Shown in pieces: positions 1 through 10,726 of a DNA stretch of 64,000 nt. The translations under genes and the position numbers were made by a program. Location of the stretch: contig NC_089735.1 of the NCBI RefSeq assembly GCF_035083965.1, positions 3,219,501-3,283,500 of the forward strand, written 5' to 3'. The notes under the pieces were generated by a model that did no database searches, was not told the origin of the DNA, and saw nothing but the letters and a program-made list of their open reading frames with translations. The DNA is from Branchiostoma lanceolatum (lineage: Eukaryota; Chordata; Leptocardii; Amphioxiformes; Branchiostomatidae). Each line of letters opens with the position of its first letter. Within the stretch, counting starts at the first letter, position 1.

Positions 1-458
1 GGGATCCTTTGGGCCAAACCTCAATGTGTTGACGCACAGTTAGATACATCGTGACTTTAGAACAAAGTGAAACACGTCACTGGCGTCAGAATACAATGTG
101 TTCTACTGACGTCTGCATACAATGTGTTCTACACCTTAGTTACAGTAGTAACTAAGGGCATTGTGTCATGCAACAAAAACATTGCATCCGGGACATAGCA
201 ACCTAGAACACTCACATCATTAATTTCAAATGATCGCTAACAATCTTGCATACTTCGATGCCATGGTAATATGATAAATATTTACAAGTACATGTACTTG
301 TATATTGTAAGGCCTTGTTGTCAGTTAAATTGAACCTGGTAAACACATTTCTTCTGGCATACAGCCTTCTCTGATTTGTATGTCTCTAGTGGTAACTTAT
401 TGCGTCCTTTTTATCCATTTGTTGCCTGTAGTATAGACAGTGAAGGATATAAATGTCT

Positions 459-570
459 AAAAATAACGCAATAAACTATAAATAGAGACAATGAACTAAA
501 AATAGAAGCCATAAACTAAAAATAGAGGCAATAAACGAAGAATAGAGGCAATAAACTAAAATAGTGGCAT
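459..570. repeat. Tandem repeat, ~20-21 bp unit, about five copies
   Basis: Five imperfect copies of a unit resembling aatagaggcaataaactaaa lie head to tail. The unit is AT-rich and has no convincing open frame. It looks like a minisatellite. Confidence 0.8.
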
Positions 571-826
571 ACGAATAAGATAAGGCTGACTTGCCTATTA
601 GTAAACACTTTTACCGGGTTCAATTCAACTGGTCATTAAGGACATTGTCCTCCAAGAGAAATTCGTGACTTTTGCTAGAACCAGCTAGCATTGAATAAAC
701 CCTATGACTTACTAGTACAAATTTCGAACAGATATATGTACAGAGTTACTCAAGTAAGACTTCTAGTCGGTATGTAACAATATATACAGAAATACATTCG
801 CATCTTTCCTCAAATAATATCTAATA

Positions 827-937
827 TAGCCTGACGAATCGCGCTCCTAGTGGCCAGCCGGTCCTGTAACCGCCATCCCCCTTGGGCTGGGGGTCAGTAA
901 CCTCCGGCCGAGAGCTTGTGTAAATAAATACAGGCTA
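827..937. mobile_element. Short TIR element (MITE), TAGCCTG family, copy 1
   Basis: The element begins TAGCCTG and ends CAGGCTA. Flanks repeat as ATATCTAATA on both sides, a probable 10-bp target duplication. The interior is nearly identical to the copy at 37649-37746. No coding capacity. A 9-10 bp target duplication suggests mobilisation by a Mutator-like transposase, but that class is an inference. Confidence 0.75.
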
Positions 938-1056
938 ATATCTAATAATGTCTGAAAAAATATGATAAAACTGAGACACTCATGAGCGACACCAGCTTCT
1001 AAGTGCCTTTTCCAAGGACACAACGTCACAGATTATGGAATACATCACTTCCAACT

Positions 1057-1909
1057 CTACGAATCGGTCGTGCAGACCCACATGTCCAGCCCTTTTCCAA
1101 AGAAGTTTTCAAATGCCTTCTTCTTGTTACAGCCAAACCCGCACTGGTTGCACTCGTCACCGAAACTGGTCAGAGAATTCCCGTTGTCCGTCCGAGAAAT
1201 GGCCGCTACCAGACCCTCACAGCCGCCACACTAATGTTGGAGAAAAATTAAAAGAAACGTTATTACACGATTCGAAAAGACAACATTTAGAAAATTGCAA
1301 AAGAAAAGTTGTCCAATTATTGAATAATAGCCTGGGTGCTATCCGATTACTACCGGGGAATCTACACTCCCTACCCTGAAAACAAAAGCATTACTTCAAT
1401 TGCCCTAGATCTACATTTATAAGTAACGATAGTCATTTTGTGTGAAAATCTGTTGTAGAATTTGACACTGCTGTTACATACTGTACATTGAGACTTTATC
1501 TTGTCCCTTCTGTACTGTTGAAAAACAGCACCTTATATTTCTATATCGCTTACTATATTCTAATATTTATAATCGAGAATTGTACTTGTACATCTGCCGT
1601 GTTATGTTAGTTTTAGTATGTATACACATTTTACATACATTCTGTTGCCCTTCTGATAGAACTACATGTAACGTTACTTAATTATTGTTTCTCAGTGAGC
1701 GTAGAAACATGAAAAGCAACGTCATAGATATAGAGTATTTTTAAAAAAAAAAACATAATGATAGATTCTGTAATCCGTCTTACCGTGGGTACGGCGTTTC
1801 TTCTCTGGCGGCGGATGACCGTGTCTTGTAGAGGTAGGGCCTGGCACCGCATGAGCAAGAACTCCACAGCAAGCATAGCGGCGACCGCGACAGCAACAGT
1901 CTTCATCAT
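1057..1909 (-). CDS. Small secreted cysteine-rich prepropeptide, two exons
   Basis: The model is exon 1 at 1909-1784 (42 codons) and exon 2 at 1230-1057 (57 codons plus TAG), 99 residues in all. Exon 1 encodes a hydrophobic signal peptide (residues 1 to about 24, MMKTVAVAVAAML...) followed by a basic RRQRR stretch at 33-37 that suits furin-type cleavage. It ends at a good donor (ACG/gtaaga). Exon 2 follows a pyrimidine-rich acceptor (tttttctccaacattag) and keeps phase 0. The predicted mature part has six cysteines spaced CGGC, then CNQC, GFGC and WVC, enough for three disulphides. A further acceptor-like tcgttccag just upstream of the ATG hints at a 5' UTR intron. I do not recognise the family: antimicrobial peptide, toxin-like peptide or hormone are all possible. 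Confidence rests on signal peptide, junctions, phase and cysteine pattern agreeing. Confidence 0.6.
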
Positions 1910-2038
1910 GTCTGGTTAACGTTGTATCTGGAACGATTCGAAATGAAATATTAGTCTTCCTGCTGTGTTGACATATTTCGGAATTTTTCATTACTCTACG
2001 TCACAAATAAGTATAATATACGTATGCAGTACCATCCC

Positions 2039-2206
2039 TAATCTCCAAGCAGATCTACACGGTGCCAAAATCGTATATGCTAGCCAGAGAAGCTCCAGTC
2101 AGCCAGAGAAGCTCCAGTCAGGCACCGTAGGCTTCTCAGTGGCTGACTGGAGCTTCTCTGGCTAGCATATACGATTTTGGCACCGTGTAGATCTGCTTGG
2201 AGATTA
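2039..2206. mobile_element. Palindromic MITE, ATCTCCAAGCAGATC family, copy 1
   Basis: Long inverted arms start TAATCTCCAAGCAGATCT and end AGATCTGCTTGGAGATTA, with the inner arm (gtatatgctagccagagaag) mirrored on the other side. Related copies sit at 21016-21142, 35249-35413, 37895-38020 and 43830-43971. Noncoding. Confidence 0.85.
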
Positions 2207-3152
2207 TCTTCGCGTGGCTATGAGCCGGGAACCGACGTCGGCTGTCGACGTGGGTCTGCGACAACATTTTCCGTCACAAGACTGTTGAATACTGTACGAC
2301 GCATCCCCAACTGTCCCAAGAACACACTCACTTTGTAGTCTGAACTATATAGTACGACCAAGGTCAAGGACGACTAATATGACTGCGGCCGTTTAACCAA
2401 CTGTTGAACATTTTGAGAACAGAATAGCGTCGGGGCACTTTCGTCGATTTCACGTCCGACTAACCGCTGTCTGGAAAAGTGTATTACAAAATGCCCGAAC
2501 TTCGAATTCTCAGAACACGGCGTCTGGGCGTGAGGAAGATACTATATCGTGATATCTGAAACATTCCAGCAGTGTTCAATACATTGGAAAGTATCGGCTG
2601 TACCTTCTAAAATGTGAAGATCGGCTCTGCCCTGAAGACTCTTCTGAAGTGTTGGCTGTTCTCGAGCTGATCCAAGTCGCTACTGTAGGGTGGAGGAGTC
2701 TCGCGGTCATTTATACCCTACCTGCCCACCATATATAGTCATTATTTTTAGCTTTATATCTCTCCAATCAGCCGTACCCAAAGGTGTGTAATGGGTGGAA
2801 GGAAGGGGTTATTTCCCCGAAAGGTGAAGGGGAGACACACGCTCACGTGGTTTTATTTTACTTCCTTAAAATACACGCGCGGTTGTCAGGTCAGGCCACG
2901 CCTACTTTCTCTGCTGTTCATTGTCTTTTTTTTATTGTAGACGATCGTAAAGGTGTATGGAGCATATTTCGCGGGAAAGAAAATAGTATGAGCGTCAGGG
3001 AAAAGGTTTCTCCCCTTTTATTGTATGGGGTAGTTCTTGTCGTGTATGGCTTTACAGATCAACGAGCATTAGCTATCTGTGTGGGATGTACCCACGCCCT
3101 TTCATGATCTTTCATATCCCCAAGCTATCCTATCCGTGGGAACTTTGGCTCT
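2207..3152. other. Intergenic stretch, nothing recognised
   Basis: No convincing coding frame, RNA gene or named repeat was found. Open frames here lack splice context or compositional support. Confidence 0.5.
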
Positions 3153-3260
3153 GAAAGAAAGAGAGAGAGAGAGAAAGAGATATGATATAGAAAGAGACAG
3201 CCAGAGGGGGATAGGGAGAGAGAGGGGCAGAGAGAGACAGAGAGAGAGAGAGAGAGAACT
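3153..3260. repeat. GA-rich microsatellite
   Basis: Interrupted (GA)n/(AGAGAGAC)n tract. It produces long Ser/Leu or Arg/Glu frames that are artefacts. Confidence 0.9.
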
Positions 3261-3458
3261 TCGGTGCCATGGCATCGACCGTAAATTTCTTTACACCCCT
3301 TAGGGGCAAAGCAAACAATTAGAGTGTACAGTTGTGGATACCTCAAGTTGTGTTTACGTGACGTCATACTGCGGGAAGAACCCCCCATACCGCTGCAGCC
3401 ATTAGGTTTGGTCTATTTTTAGATAAAGGTTACCACTTCCGGCCAAATGAGCACTACG

Positions 3459-4313
3459 TTACGAAGCAGAAACAGTGTCAAAAAGATCGTATACGTTTTT
3501 TGAAATGGAATAGGTATGTAATTTAGAATGGAATATGTGTTTTTCAAATCGAATAGGTATGTAATTTAGAATGGAATATGTGTTTTTCAAATCGAATATA
3601 CAAGTGGTGCTATTCTTTTTGAAAGTTGGTATTGTTTTAAAATCTGGTACTATACGATTCCAAAATACCATACGATTTCTGTTTGCTATATCATTTCTGT
3701 TTGCTATATCATTTCTATTTGTACTCCGGAAATGACGCGTTCCGCTCCGGAAGTAGGGTAGGGCATACATCGGACAAGTTCGTGGTCTCCCACGATGTTG
3801 CCGGCCATTTGCTTCGGGTAAGTTGTGTTCGTCTTTGGCGAAATACGCCGATATTAACGCACGCCACGTGTTGTCAGTGTCGCTGTGGACACTTGGACTT
3901 AATATCGGTCAGTTACGGTTGGTAGTGACCGTCATTTTGTCGACTATCGCCAACATTGACTCGGGAACTTTTACGTCTGACAGTGTGGGGGAGGGGGGCG
4001 TGTTTTCGTGTACCAATATATAACGGTAGATTTCCACCGGTGAATCCTTACGAAAAGAGGAGATTAAATATGGAAATTATGGGTAGAAAGTCAACACAAG
4101 TTCTGCTGCTTCTCGGACAATTTTATGACAAGATTAACCTTGATTACCCTCGACTTTGGGGTTGGTGAGCTTGCCGCAAACCGGGCGTTTTGTGTATTTA
4201 CGACAGAAGGGTAAAAGGGCTAGTCCAGAATGGATGTGTCAAATTAGGGCGTCAAATTAAGGCCGCACAACACAGTACGCAGACTTTTTGTGGATAAAAT
4301 AATGTTAAAATCC
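3459..4313 (+). repeat. Left arm of a large inverted repeat
   Basis: This ~850-bp segment recurs in reverse orientation at 12908-13763 with very few differences; identity falls away after about 4288. It carries an ETS-like site, a small ATG-initiated exon and a strong splice donor, all duplicated in the other arm. The arms enclose the rDNA remnant and the piggyBac fragment. The pair could be the ends of a large element or a recent inverted duplication of a promoter region. I found no target-site duplication that decides between these. Confidence 0.85.
3720..3817 (+). promoter_or_regulatory. Putative CpG-type promoter
   Basis: Two ETS-type cores (CTCCGGAAAT near 3723 and CTCCGGAAGT near 3745) are followed by GCCGGCCATTT (about 3800), a possible YY1-like initiator context, then a strong donor gggtaagt at 3817. 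This is typical of a housekeeping promoter with a short first exon. It is present in both inverted arms. Function is inferred only. Confidence 0.35.
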
Positions 4314-4556
4314 TAAGTTCCTTAGTCTAGTTGCCATACATTGTACCTGTTATGATTGTCAAGCAATAAAATGTTATGTTCTATGTATAATAATTAGTTG
4401 CATTTCATGTATTTTCTTCTCAGAGTTCCCAGAAAAGATTCTGTGTCTGCACTGTGGGGTGTGATGCCACACAGGACGCTGAACTTTACCATTGACTTTC
4501 TAGAAGAGCAGGGCACAGTCGACTTGCCTGAGTCCAGCACACGTTGGGAATACTAA
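3795..4556 (+). CDS. Candidate two-exon small protein (51 aa), unnamed
   Basis: Exon 1 (3795-3817) starts at ATG and ends at a strong donor (TTCGG/gtaagt). Exon 2 (4424-4556) follows the acceptor tattttcttctcag and stays open for 44 codons to TAA, in matching phase. The product would start MLPAICFGVPRKD, contain LNFTIDFLEEQ and end STRWEY. It has no signal peptide or recognised domain. The first exon lies inside the left inverted arm and the second lies outside it, so only this side could make the product. A possible poly(A) signal AATAAA occurs near 5382. The short length makes chance openness a real alternative. Confidence 0.3.
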
Positions 4557-6103
4557 CAGGGCTGCCACACGGGGAGTTCTGTAGAGGGCTTGTCAGCCAT
4601 TATTTTCTAATCCTAAAACATTGGTTACTTGAAAACTGAACTGTTCTCATCAGATTTGAAGGTGATGTTGGAAAACTTGTAAACCTGCTTTTTGGCACAA
4701 GACTAAATTAATTTGAGAGACCATGTTTATCTCAACATAACAGAGCCTTTTATTTAGTCATAGTAGTGCATATTGTTATAAAGATATTCACCTTTCAAAA
4801 CTGCACAGACCATGTTCTATTTACAGTTTTGGGGGGTCTGTGCAGGCAGATCAAGTTGTATGGATACTGTCCATGCCTAGTATAACAGAGGACTTTGTGT
4901 GGTTTGTGGTGCCTCCGTCTAGGCTGAATGAGCCTCGTCACGCTGTTAGGATCACATCAAGAGAGTTCACGCCCAGCTTGGCAGTACAATGGTGTTTGTG
5001 TGCCAGCTTTTTACAAACCAGTGAATGACATTCAAGTCAGCATGAAGGCCATGTCAAATATTGACTGTGGTGATGAGGAATACTGAACTTTATGTTGAGA
5101 AAATGGTGTATATGCAGTATCAAATAGAATATGTGTCTGAACTTGAGAGATTAGAATAGGTCATCTTTTTTATAAGGGAAAAGTCCATCTCAACAAAAGT
5201 TTAGTGGGAGACATCATGATTCAGTCTGAAACGGTGGCAATGTAGTTTTTATTGTAAGAATAACATCACTAGACCATGGTCGACATTCACCTCATATAGC
5301 AAGGGGGATTTCTGTTCATTCTATATATCTCTCTATTATTCTATATTCATGTATATGTATATGCATACACTTATATCAAAATAAACATTGTAATGTAGAA
5401 CTTTCCGTGTCAATTTTCTACTTGTGCCTGACATGTTTTTCTTAGTATACTGCAGTCAACATTGCAACACTATGTAGCTGTCAATAGTTCTACTCTTGTA
5501 GCATACACCGCAGTCAACACTACAACACTTTGTAGCTTTTAATACTTAACCAGTCATTCCGACACACCTTCCACACAGGTGTAAGGCCCCACCCCACATG
5601 GCCACTGCTGGCTGGTTGGGCCCATTGCAGCCAGCATAAGCAAGGACATGATTGCCGAACCGGACTTGGTCAACAAGTTACTAATAGGTACATGTAATAT
5701 AGTCTAGGGCTAGGATTTGGACTTTAGGCCACACGGGTTTCAATATGATTGTGTTTGTATTTTAATGAGATAATTACTTCACAAATATACAACAACAGGA
5801 CTGGCTTACAGGTACTTCGGTTACGTAAAGGTTGGTAGCCTATTACGTTCCCATGTAAGGGACAGGAAGGTAAACAACCCCAAACCGTTGTTGAAGTATT
5901 GTACTGGCCGGTGAACAATCCCTCTCTGATCTGATTGTACAAGTAAGTAAACAACCTCGTTCCGATGTTAAAGCACCATTGTGTAAGATCAGTCACGTCG
6001 CCAGTTCCATCGCGGGTCGACCCAGCCAACGGGCCTAGTTCAGCCACGGACACTCCCATCTCACTTCTTGTCCGTCCCAGCAGTGCGACCGTCACAACAC
6101 TTA
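4557..6103. other. Noncoding stretch with a small local duplication
   Basis: AT-rich sequence without a credible gene. A ~35-bp motif (gcagtcaacattgcaacac and relatives) occurs twice at 5453-5550. The interval ends at the ragged 3' edge of 28S rRNA similarity near 6104. Confidence 0.5.
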
Positions 6104-6922
6104 TTAGAGCCAATCCTTCTCCTGAAGTTACGGATCCGGCTACCCGACATCCCTTACCTACATTGGTCTATCGACTAGAGGCTGTTCACCTTGGAGACCT
6201 GCTGCGGTTATCGGTACGGACCGACGCGAAAATCGCACGCCTCTCCCTTCAATTTTCAAGGGCCCACCTGAGCGCACCGGACACCGCAAAAGCCGCGGTG
6301 CTTTACGGGGCAGCTGTTCCTATCTCAGGGCGAACCGATTCCAGGACACGTGCGCCTTACAAAGAAAAGAGCACTCTTTCCGGGGCTCATACCCACGTCA
6401 ACGACTTCGCTTGCGTTGCCGCGCCGGGCGAACATTTCCCCGTTCGCGGGAATGTTAACCCGATTCCCTTTCGGTATGCCGGGGCGGCTCGTGACGCACA
6501 GAATCCCGCGGCCACACCCGCCACCGTACGCCCGACGAACCTCGGAAGGACCCGAGGACCCAACCTCGTTACCGCCGGGAGCAAGCAGAGCGGGCCGGGG
6601 CGACGCGCAGTGACCACGAAACCGGGCCCGCACTTCCGAGTGGCCTTCACTTATCACTCATGACCAGCTGACCCATACATGTCCAACTACTGTTCTCACG
6701 TGGAACCCTTCTCCGCTAGGCTTTGAATTTCTCGTTTGAATATTTTCTACTACCATCAAGACCAGCACCCGCGGCGGCTCCACCCGGACTCGCGCCCGAG
6801 GCTTCGGCGCTCGCCGCGGCGGCCCTCCTGCTCGTCGCGGCCTGGCTCAGTCGAAGTGGACTGCCGCGACGGCCGGGTATGGGCTCGACGCTCCAGCGCC
6901 ATCCATTTTCAGGGCTAGTTGA

Positions 6923-6956
<34 letters not shown>

Positions 6957-8061
6957 ATTCCGACTTGGCCACCGTCCTGCTGTCTGTATCAACCGACATC
7001 TTTTCTGAGGTCTGATGAGCGTCCGCATCGGGCACCTTAACCCGGCGTTCGGTTCATCCCGCAGCGCCAGTTCTGCTTACCAAAAGTGGCCCACTGAGCA
7101 CTCGCATTCCAGGCCCGGCTCCACTCGAGCGAGTCGGACACCTTACCAATTGAAAGTTTGAGAATAGATTGAGGTCGTTTCTGCCTCAAGACCTCTAATC
7201 ATTCGCTTTACCAGATAAAACTGCGACAGAGTGTCAGCTATCTGAGGGGAACTTCGGAGGGAACCAGCTACCTAATGGTCCAATTAGTCTTTCGCCTCTA
7301 TACCCAAGTTTGACAATCGATTTGCACGTCAGAATCGCTACGGACCTCCACCAGGGTTTCCCCTGGCTTCGCACTGCTCGGGCATAGTTCACCATCTTTT
7401 GGCCGGTCCCAACGCGCACGCTCTAGCGCGACCTCACCGACGGAGCGGTCGAAATCGGCCGGTGGCGCGCCCGCGCCGCGGAGACGGCGGGGATACCACC
7501 TTGGACATACGGACGGCCCTTCGCCTTCATTGCGCCTCTGGGTTTCGTACAACACCCTTGAGTCGCGCAGGCGTTAGACTCCTTGGTCCGTGTTTCAAGA
7601 CGGGTCCTGGTCGGGTAGGCGACCGGACCTCGCCGCAGACCCCGGGCGCCCTGCGTGGCGCACCCGTCGACCGCACGACGGGGGCCCGGCCCCTGCCCGA
7701 CATCACCCCCCCCCCCCCCCCCCCCCCCCCCCCCGAGAGGGGGCAATGGGCAGACGCGGCGGTCGATTGCCTGTCCTCGGTCCGACAGCGGGCGCCGCAC
7801 GCATCGCGACTATAACTCCGGAGACCCGAGGGCCCCGGGCACCTTCCGCGGGGACGTGGCCGCCGTCGAACCGGTCGCGGCGCTCCGCCCGGAAGAAGTG
7901 CAGCGGGTCCGCACGCCTCGACGCCGGCCGATCGGTCTTACGATCCATGATCGGCCGTCGGGGCGCGACGGACGCCGCCTGAATCCTCCGGGCGGACCTT
8001 GCGGGTCCACCCGTTTACCTCTTAGCGGTTTCACGAACTCTTTAACTCTCTCTTCAAAGTT

Positions 8062-8103
<42 letters not shown>

Positions 8104-8441
8104 GTGTCCGTATTTAGCCTTAGGCGGAGTTTACCTCCCGCTTTGGGCTGCATTCCCAAACAACCCGACTCCGAGGAGGGGCAGACCGAACGCCACCGTC
8201 GCCGCCATGGGCCGGGGCTGACACCCGCTCTGGGAGAGGCTTCGATCACAAGGACATGGGCAACTGTCGACGGACGGAGAGCACCTCCCAAACGCCACAG
8301 TTCCCGCGCCCCGTGGAAGCGGAGATTCGGCGCTGGGCTTTCCCGCTTCACTCGCCGTTACTGAGGGAATCCTTGTCAGTTTCTTTTCCTCCGCTTAGTA
8401 ATATGCGTTATATGCGGGTCGTCTCGCCTGAGCTGAGGTCG
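6104..8441 (-). rRNA. 28S rRNA, 5' ~2.3 kb only, probably a pseudogene copy
   Basis: Read on the minus strand, this begins CGACCTCAG and contains conserved large-subunit landmarks such as ACTAAGCGGAGGAAAAGAAA, CTCAGTAACGGCGAGTGAAG and GGATCCGTAACTTCAGG. Similarity stops near 6104, well short of full length. Signs of decay: the universally conserved segment between ACCCGC and GCATATTA reads ATATAAC instead of TGAAYTTAA, and the CTTCCATGGCCACC region (complement sense) has lost four bases near 6967. The gene is truncated at its 3' end and joined upstream to a shortened 5.8S without ITS2. It is therefore probably an rDNA orphon rather than a working unit. Confidence 0.85.
7706..7734. repeat. 29-base C run inside the 28S copy
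   Basis: Uninterrupted homopolymer of C on the plus strand, in an expansion segment of the 28S copy. Its length may be uncertain in assembly. Confidence 0.9.
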
Positions 8442-8463
8442 AGGAGTGGAGTGAGCAAACGCG

Positions 8464-8588
8464 CTGACCCGGGGCCGCAGAGTGCGTTCGAAGAGTCGAT
8501 GATCAATGTGTCCTGCATTTCACATTACTTCTCGCAGCTGGCTGCGTTCTTCATCGACACACGAGCCGAGTGATCCACCGCTAGGAGT
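8464..8588 (-). rRNA. 5.8S rRNA, 3'-truncated and fused to 28S
   Basis: The minus strand from 8588 reads ACTCCTAGCGGTGGATCACT, continues through GTCGATGAAGAACGCAG and CAGGACACATTGATCATCGA, and reaches CGGCCCCGGGTCAG at 8464. Normal 5.8S runs about 157 bases; only about 125 are here. After a ~22-base junction the 28S 5' end begins, so the 5.8S 3' helix and all of ITS2 are missing. A processed 5.8S/28S pair could not form normally. Confidence 0.85.
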
Positions 8589-9450
8589 TGTCGTTTTATT
8601 TTCGTTTGATTTCGCATCGAAAGTTTGTCTCTGCCTCTCGGCACCGTCGTTTCAGAGACGGGAAGAAGGCGCCCTTCGGAGTGAAGGGCGGTGAACGAGC
8701 GGAAGGACCGGGGCCCGGGGGTCGCTCCACTAACCGGGACCCGCCGCGAAGACCGCTGCGCCCCTTCGACAAAACGCGACCGACCGGCCCGAGCTGGGAA
8801 AGAGAGCCGAGGGGTCTATTGCGCCTGCCCTTCTCTTGAAGACCTCGGGGAAAGGAAAGGAACCTCGGGGAGTGGAGCAGTCGGTCGAGACCGTCGGTGG
8901 CGACCGAGAACAGTCCTACCCTCTGCCCAAAGGAGGCCTTGGACCGCAGGATGCCCGCTCGAAGTCCAACGCTTAAGGACAGGTCACTCGTCCGCAAGAT
9001 GGATTGCATCGAGTCAGAGACCGAAACGCCGCGCCGGGGTGCCGGGAGGAGTCGTCTCACCTAGGCCCCGCCGTTAGACTAGCAACTCAACCCCATTCCG
9101 CGCAAATCCACGACGCGATGCCCCTCCGCCAGGATATAGGTGCCCCCACTTGTGCACGCCCGCCTAAAACTTTTCGCCGGAAGGACCTGACTCCGTCCTC
9201 GACCAGGCTACTCGGGGCGGCTCGCTGGTTTAGCAGGGTATAAGGAACGACGGGCTCACACTGAAGGCACCCGACCAACGTTTCAAGGAAGCTGCCAGGT
9301 CCCGCCGCCAAGTGGGTTGGCATGGGTGCTCCTGACACTCCGCCCGCGCTCCTCCGCGAAGGAGGAGCGATTGACGGCAGAGAGCGCCACCTTGTCGAGG
9401 CGATAAGGAAGTGTGAGGGTTGGAGTGGCCGCCGACCCTGCGCAACATAA
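8589..9450 (-). other. GC-rich rDNA spacer (ITS-like)
   Basis: GC-rich sequence between two 5.8S-derived segments. On the minus strand it follows the 3' end of one 5.8S fragment and precedes the 5' end of another, so it may combine ITS2 of one unit with ITS1 of the next. No 18S 3' end (GGATCATTA-type) was found. Confidence 0.5.
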
Positions 9451-9537
9451 AACCGACCCTCAGCCAGACGTGGCCACGGGACTGACCCGGGGCCGCAGTC
9501 TGCGTTTGAAGAATCGATGATCAACATGTCCTGCAAC
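9451..9537 (-). rRNA. 5.8S rRNA 3' fragment (second copy)
   Basis: Minus-strand sequence contains TTGATCATCGATTCTTCAAA, CGGCCCCGGGTCAGTCCCG and a 3' end resembling CGTCTGGCTGAGGGTCGGTT. This is the 3' half missing from the copy at 8464-8588, but diverged. The 5' half is absent. Confidence 0.75.
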
Positions 9538-9541
9538 ATCG

Positions 9542-10365
9542 GGGGAGGGTGCCTGAGCGTACGCGCCCGCAGTTGGGTCGGTCCTTTGGACAAGATCGGA
9601 CAGGGTTGCTCGGCTAGTTTCACCGCCGTCGAGGCGGAACGGGGGGCGTGGGGGTGGTTCACGGACCGTCGGCGGGCGGGCCGGGGTGGTGCCAGGGTCC
9701 TCCGAATGCAGACCCCGGTAGAGTCCTTTCCGGGTCGGTGGAGTCGGGGCCGGCGTACGGCCTGTCGGCGGGGGGCGGTGGTCGGTGCCGGTGGCTCACC
9801 CTACCTTGATAGAGAGTGGTCATCTTTCGTCTAGCGCGGGAAATGACGGCGGACACCGGGTCTCCGGTCAGCACACGCCATCCTCAGTCGTTTTGCTACC
9901 CCGTCGATCAGGCTGCCGCTCCCCGCGAGGTCGACCGTGCCACGGGCGTCCGGACGAACCAGCGCTGGGGCAGGGTCTTCCGCGGAGGCGATGCCCTAGT
10001 CTTCGGACCCGCCGGTGAACGGACTCACCCCTTCCGTCTGCGTGCGAGGACGCCTTTCGGACTCGGTGGTCGGACTCAACCGGCGGAGGCGTCGCCCGAG
10101 AGAGTGGGGGATCGTCCTTCGCGGGACGGCTAGGGCGTTAACGGGAAGCAACGGTCGGTGTAGCCGGGAGTGCTGCAGCTCAGGCTCCCGAGGGTTGGCG
10201 GCCTCGCGGCGCGTTCCCGCTGTTCGGCGGCGTGCGGACTACTGCACGGACCGCGGATCGCTCTCTGGTGGATCCCAATTACGGCCGACTGCCCCCGTCA
10301 CCGTTCTCTCGCCGAGACGGGTTTTGACGGTCATCGCCCGCGCCTCTGCCGGGGATCGTGTCGAC
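9542..10365. other. GC-rich block, probable rDNA spacer
   Basis: Strongly GC-rich and bounded by the 5.8S fragment and a piggyBac remnant. Long open frames in it are compositional artefacts. It may be external or intergenic spacer, but no landmark confirms this. Confidence 0.4.
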
Positions 10366-10375
10366 TGGTGCAATA

Positions 10376-10726
10376 CAAGAACACAGAGGAGGGAGGAGAG
10401 GCAGACCACCTTCGCTGAATTTCATGGACCCCTTTCCAAAGCGGGGCTTACCGAGAGGCTACTCTGTCTGGCTGCCCAATGGAAGGACACCGAGACGCTC
10501 ATTGTACTTTCGACGGCAACTCACCAGGTGGCGCAAGGGCCTGAGGGGAGGAGGCGTACGCGTTCTTATTCAGGTGCGATGGCATGCGACGATGCCGATG
10601 GACTTGTACAATCATTACTACAAGGACGTTGACCTTGACGACCAACTGCGGTCCTCCTGTGTGTTTGAGCGCCCGTCCAAAAAGTGGCAGCGGCAACTAT
10701 TCTGGTGCCTGCTGAAGACAATTTGA
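10376..10726 (+). mobile_element. piggyBac-like transposase, C-terminal remnant
   Basis: Two adjacent reading frames carry piggyBac-family hallmarks. The first has QWKDTETLIVLSTATH (family pattern W-x-D-x-[KR]-x-V-x-x-[LI]-ST), around 10470-10530. The second, from about 10590, has DLYNHYYKDVDLDDQLRSS and FERPSKKWQRQLFWCLL. This matches the YN-x-x-M-G-G-V-D-x-x-DQ segment and following basic-aromatic stretch, although the usual GGVD is KDVD. A frameshift lies between the two parts, and the N-terminal and catalytic regions are absent, so it is a dead 3' fragment. It directly abuts the rDNA spacer. Confidence 0.75.

Noticed and set aside
3125-3388. Ser/Leu-rich minus-strand frames
   Set aside because: They arise from the GA microsatellite.
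5060-5135. Possible box C/D snoRNA (gtgatga near 5068, ctga near 5131)
   Set aside because: The flanks do not pair into a terminal stem and there is no second copy or host-gene context.
5965-10632. Long open frames (232, 205, 191, 188 codons) on both strands across the rDNA block
   Set aside because: They are GC-rich shadows of 28S, 5.8S and spacer sequence with no domain content; only the short piggyBac segments at the right edge are meaningful.
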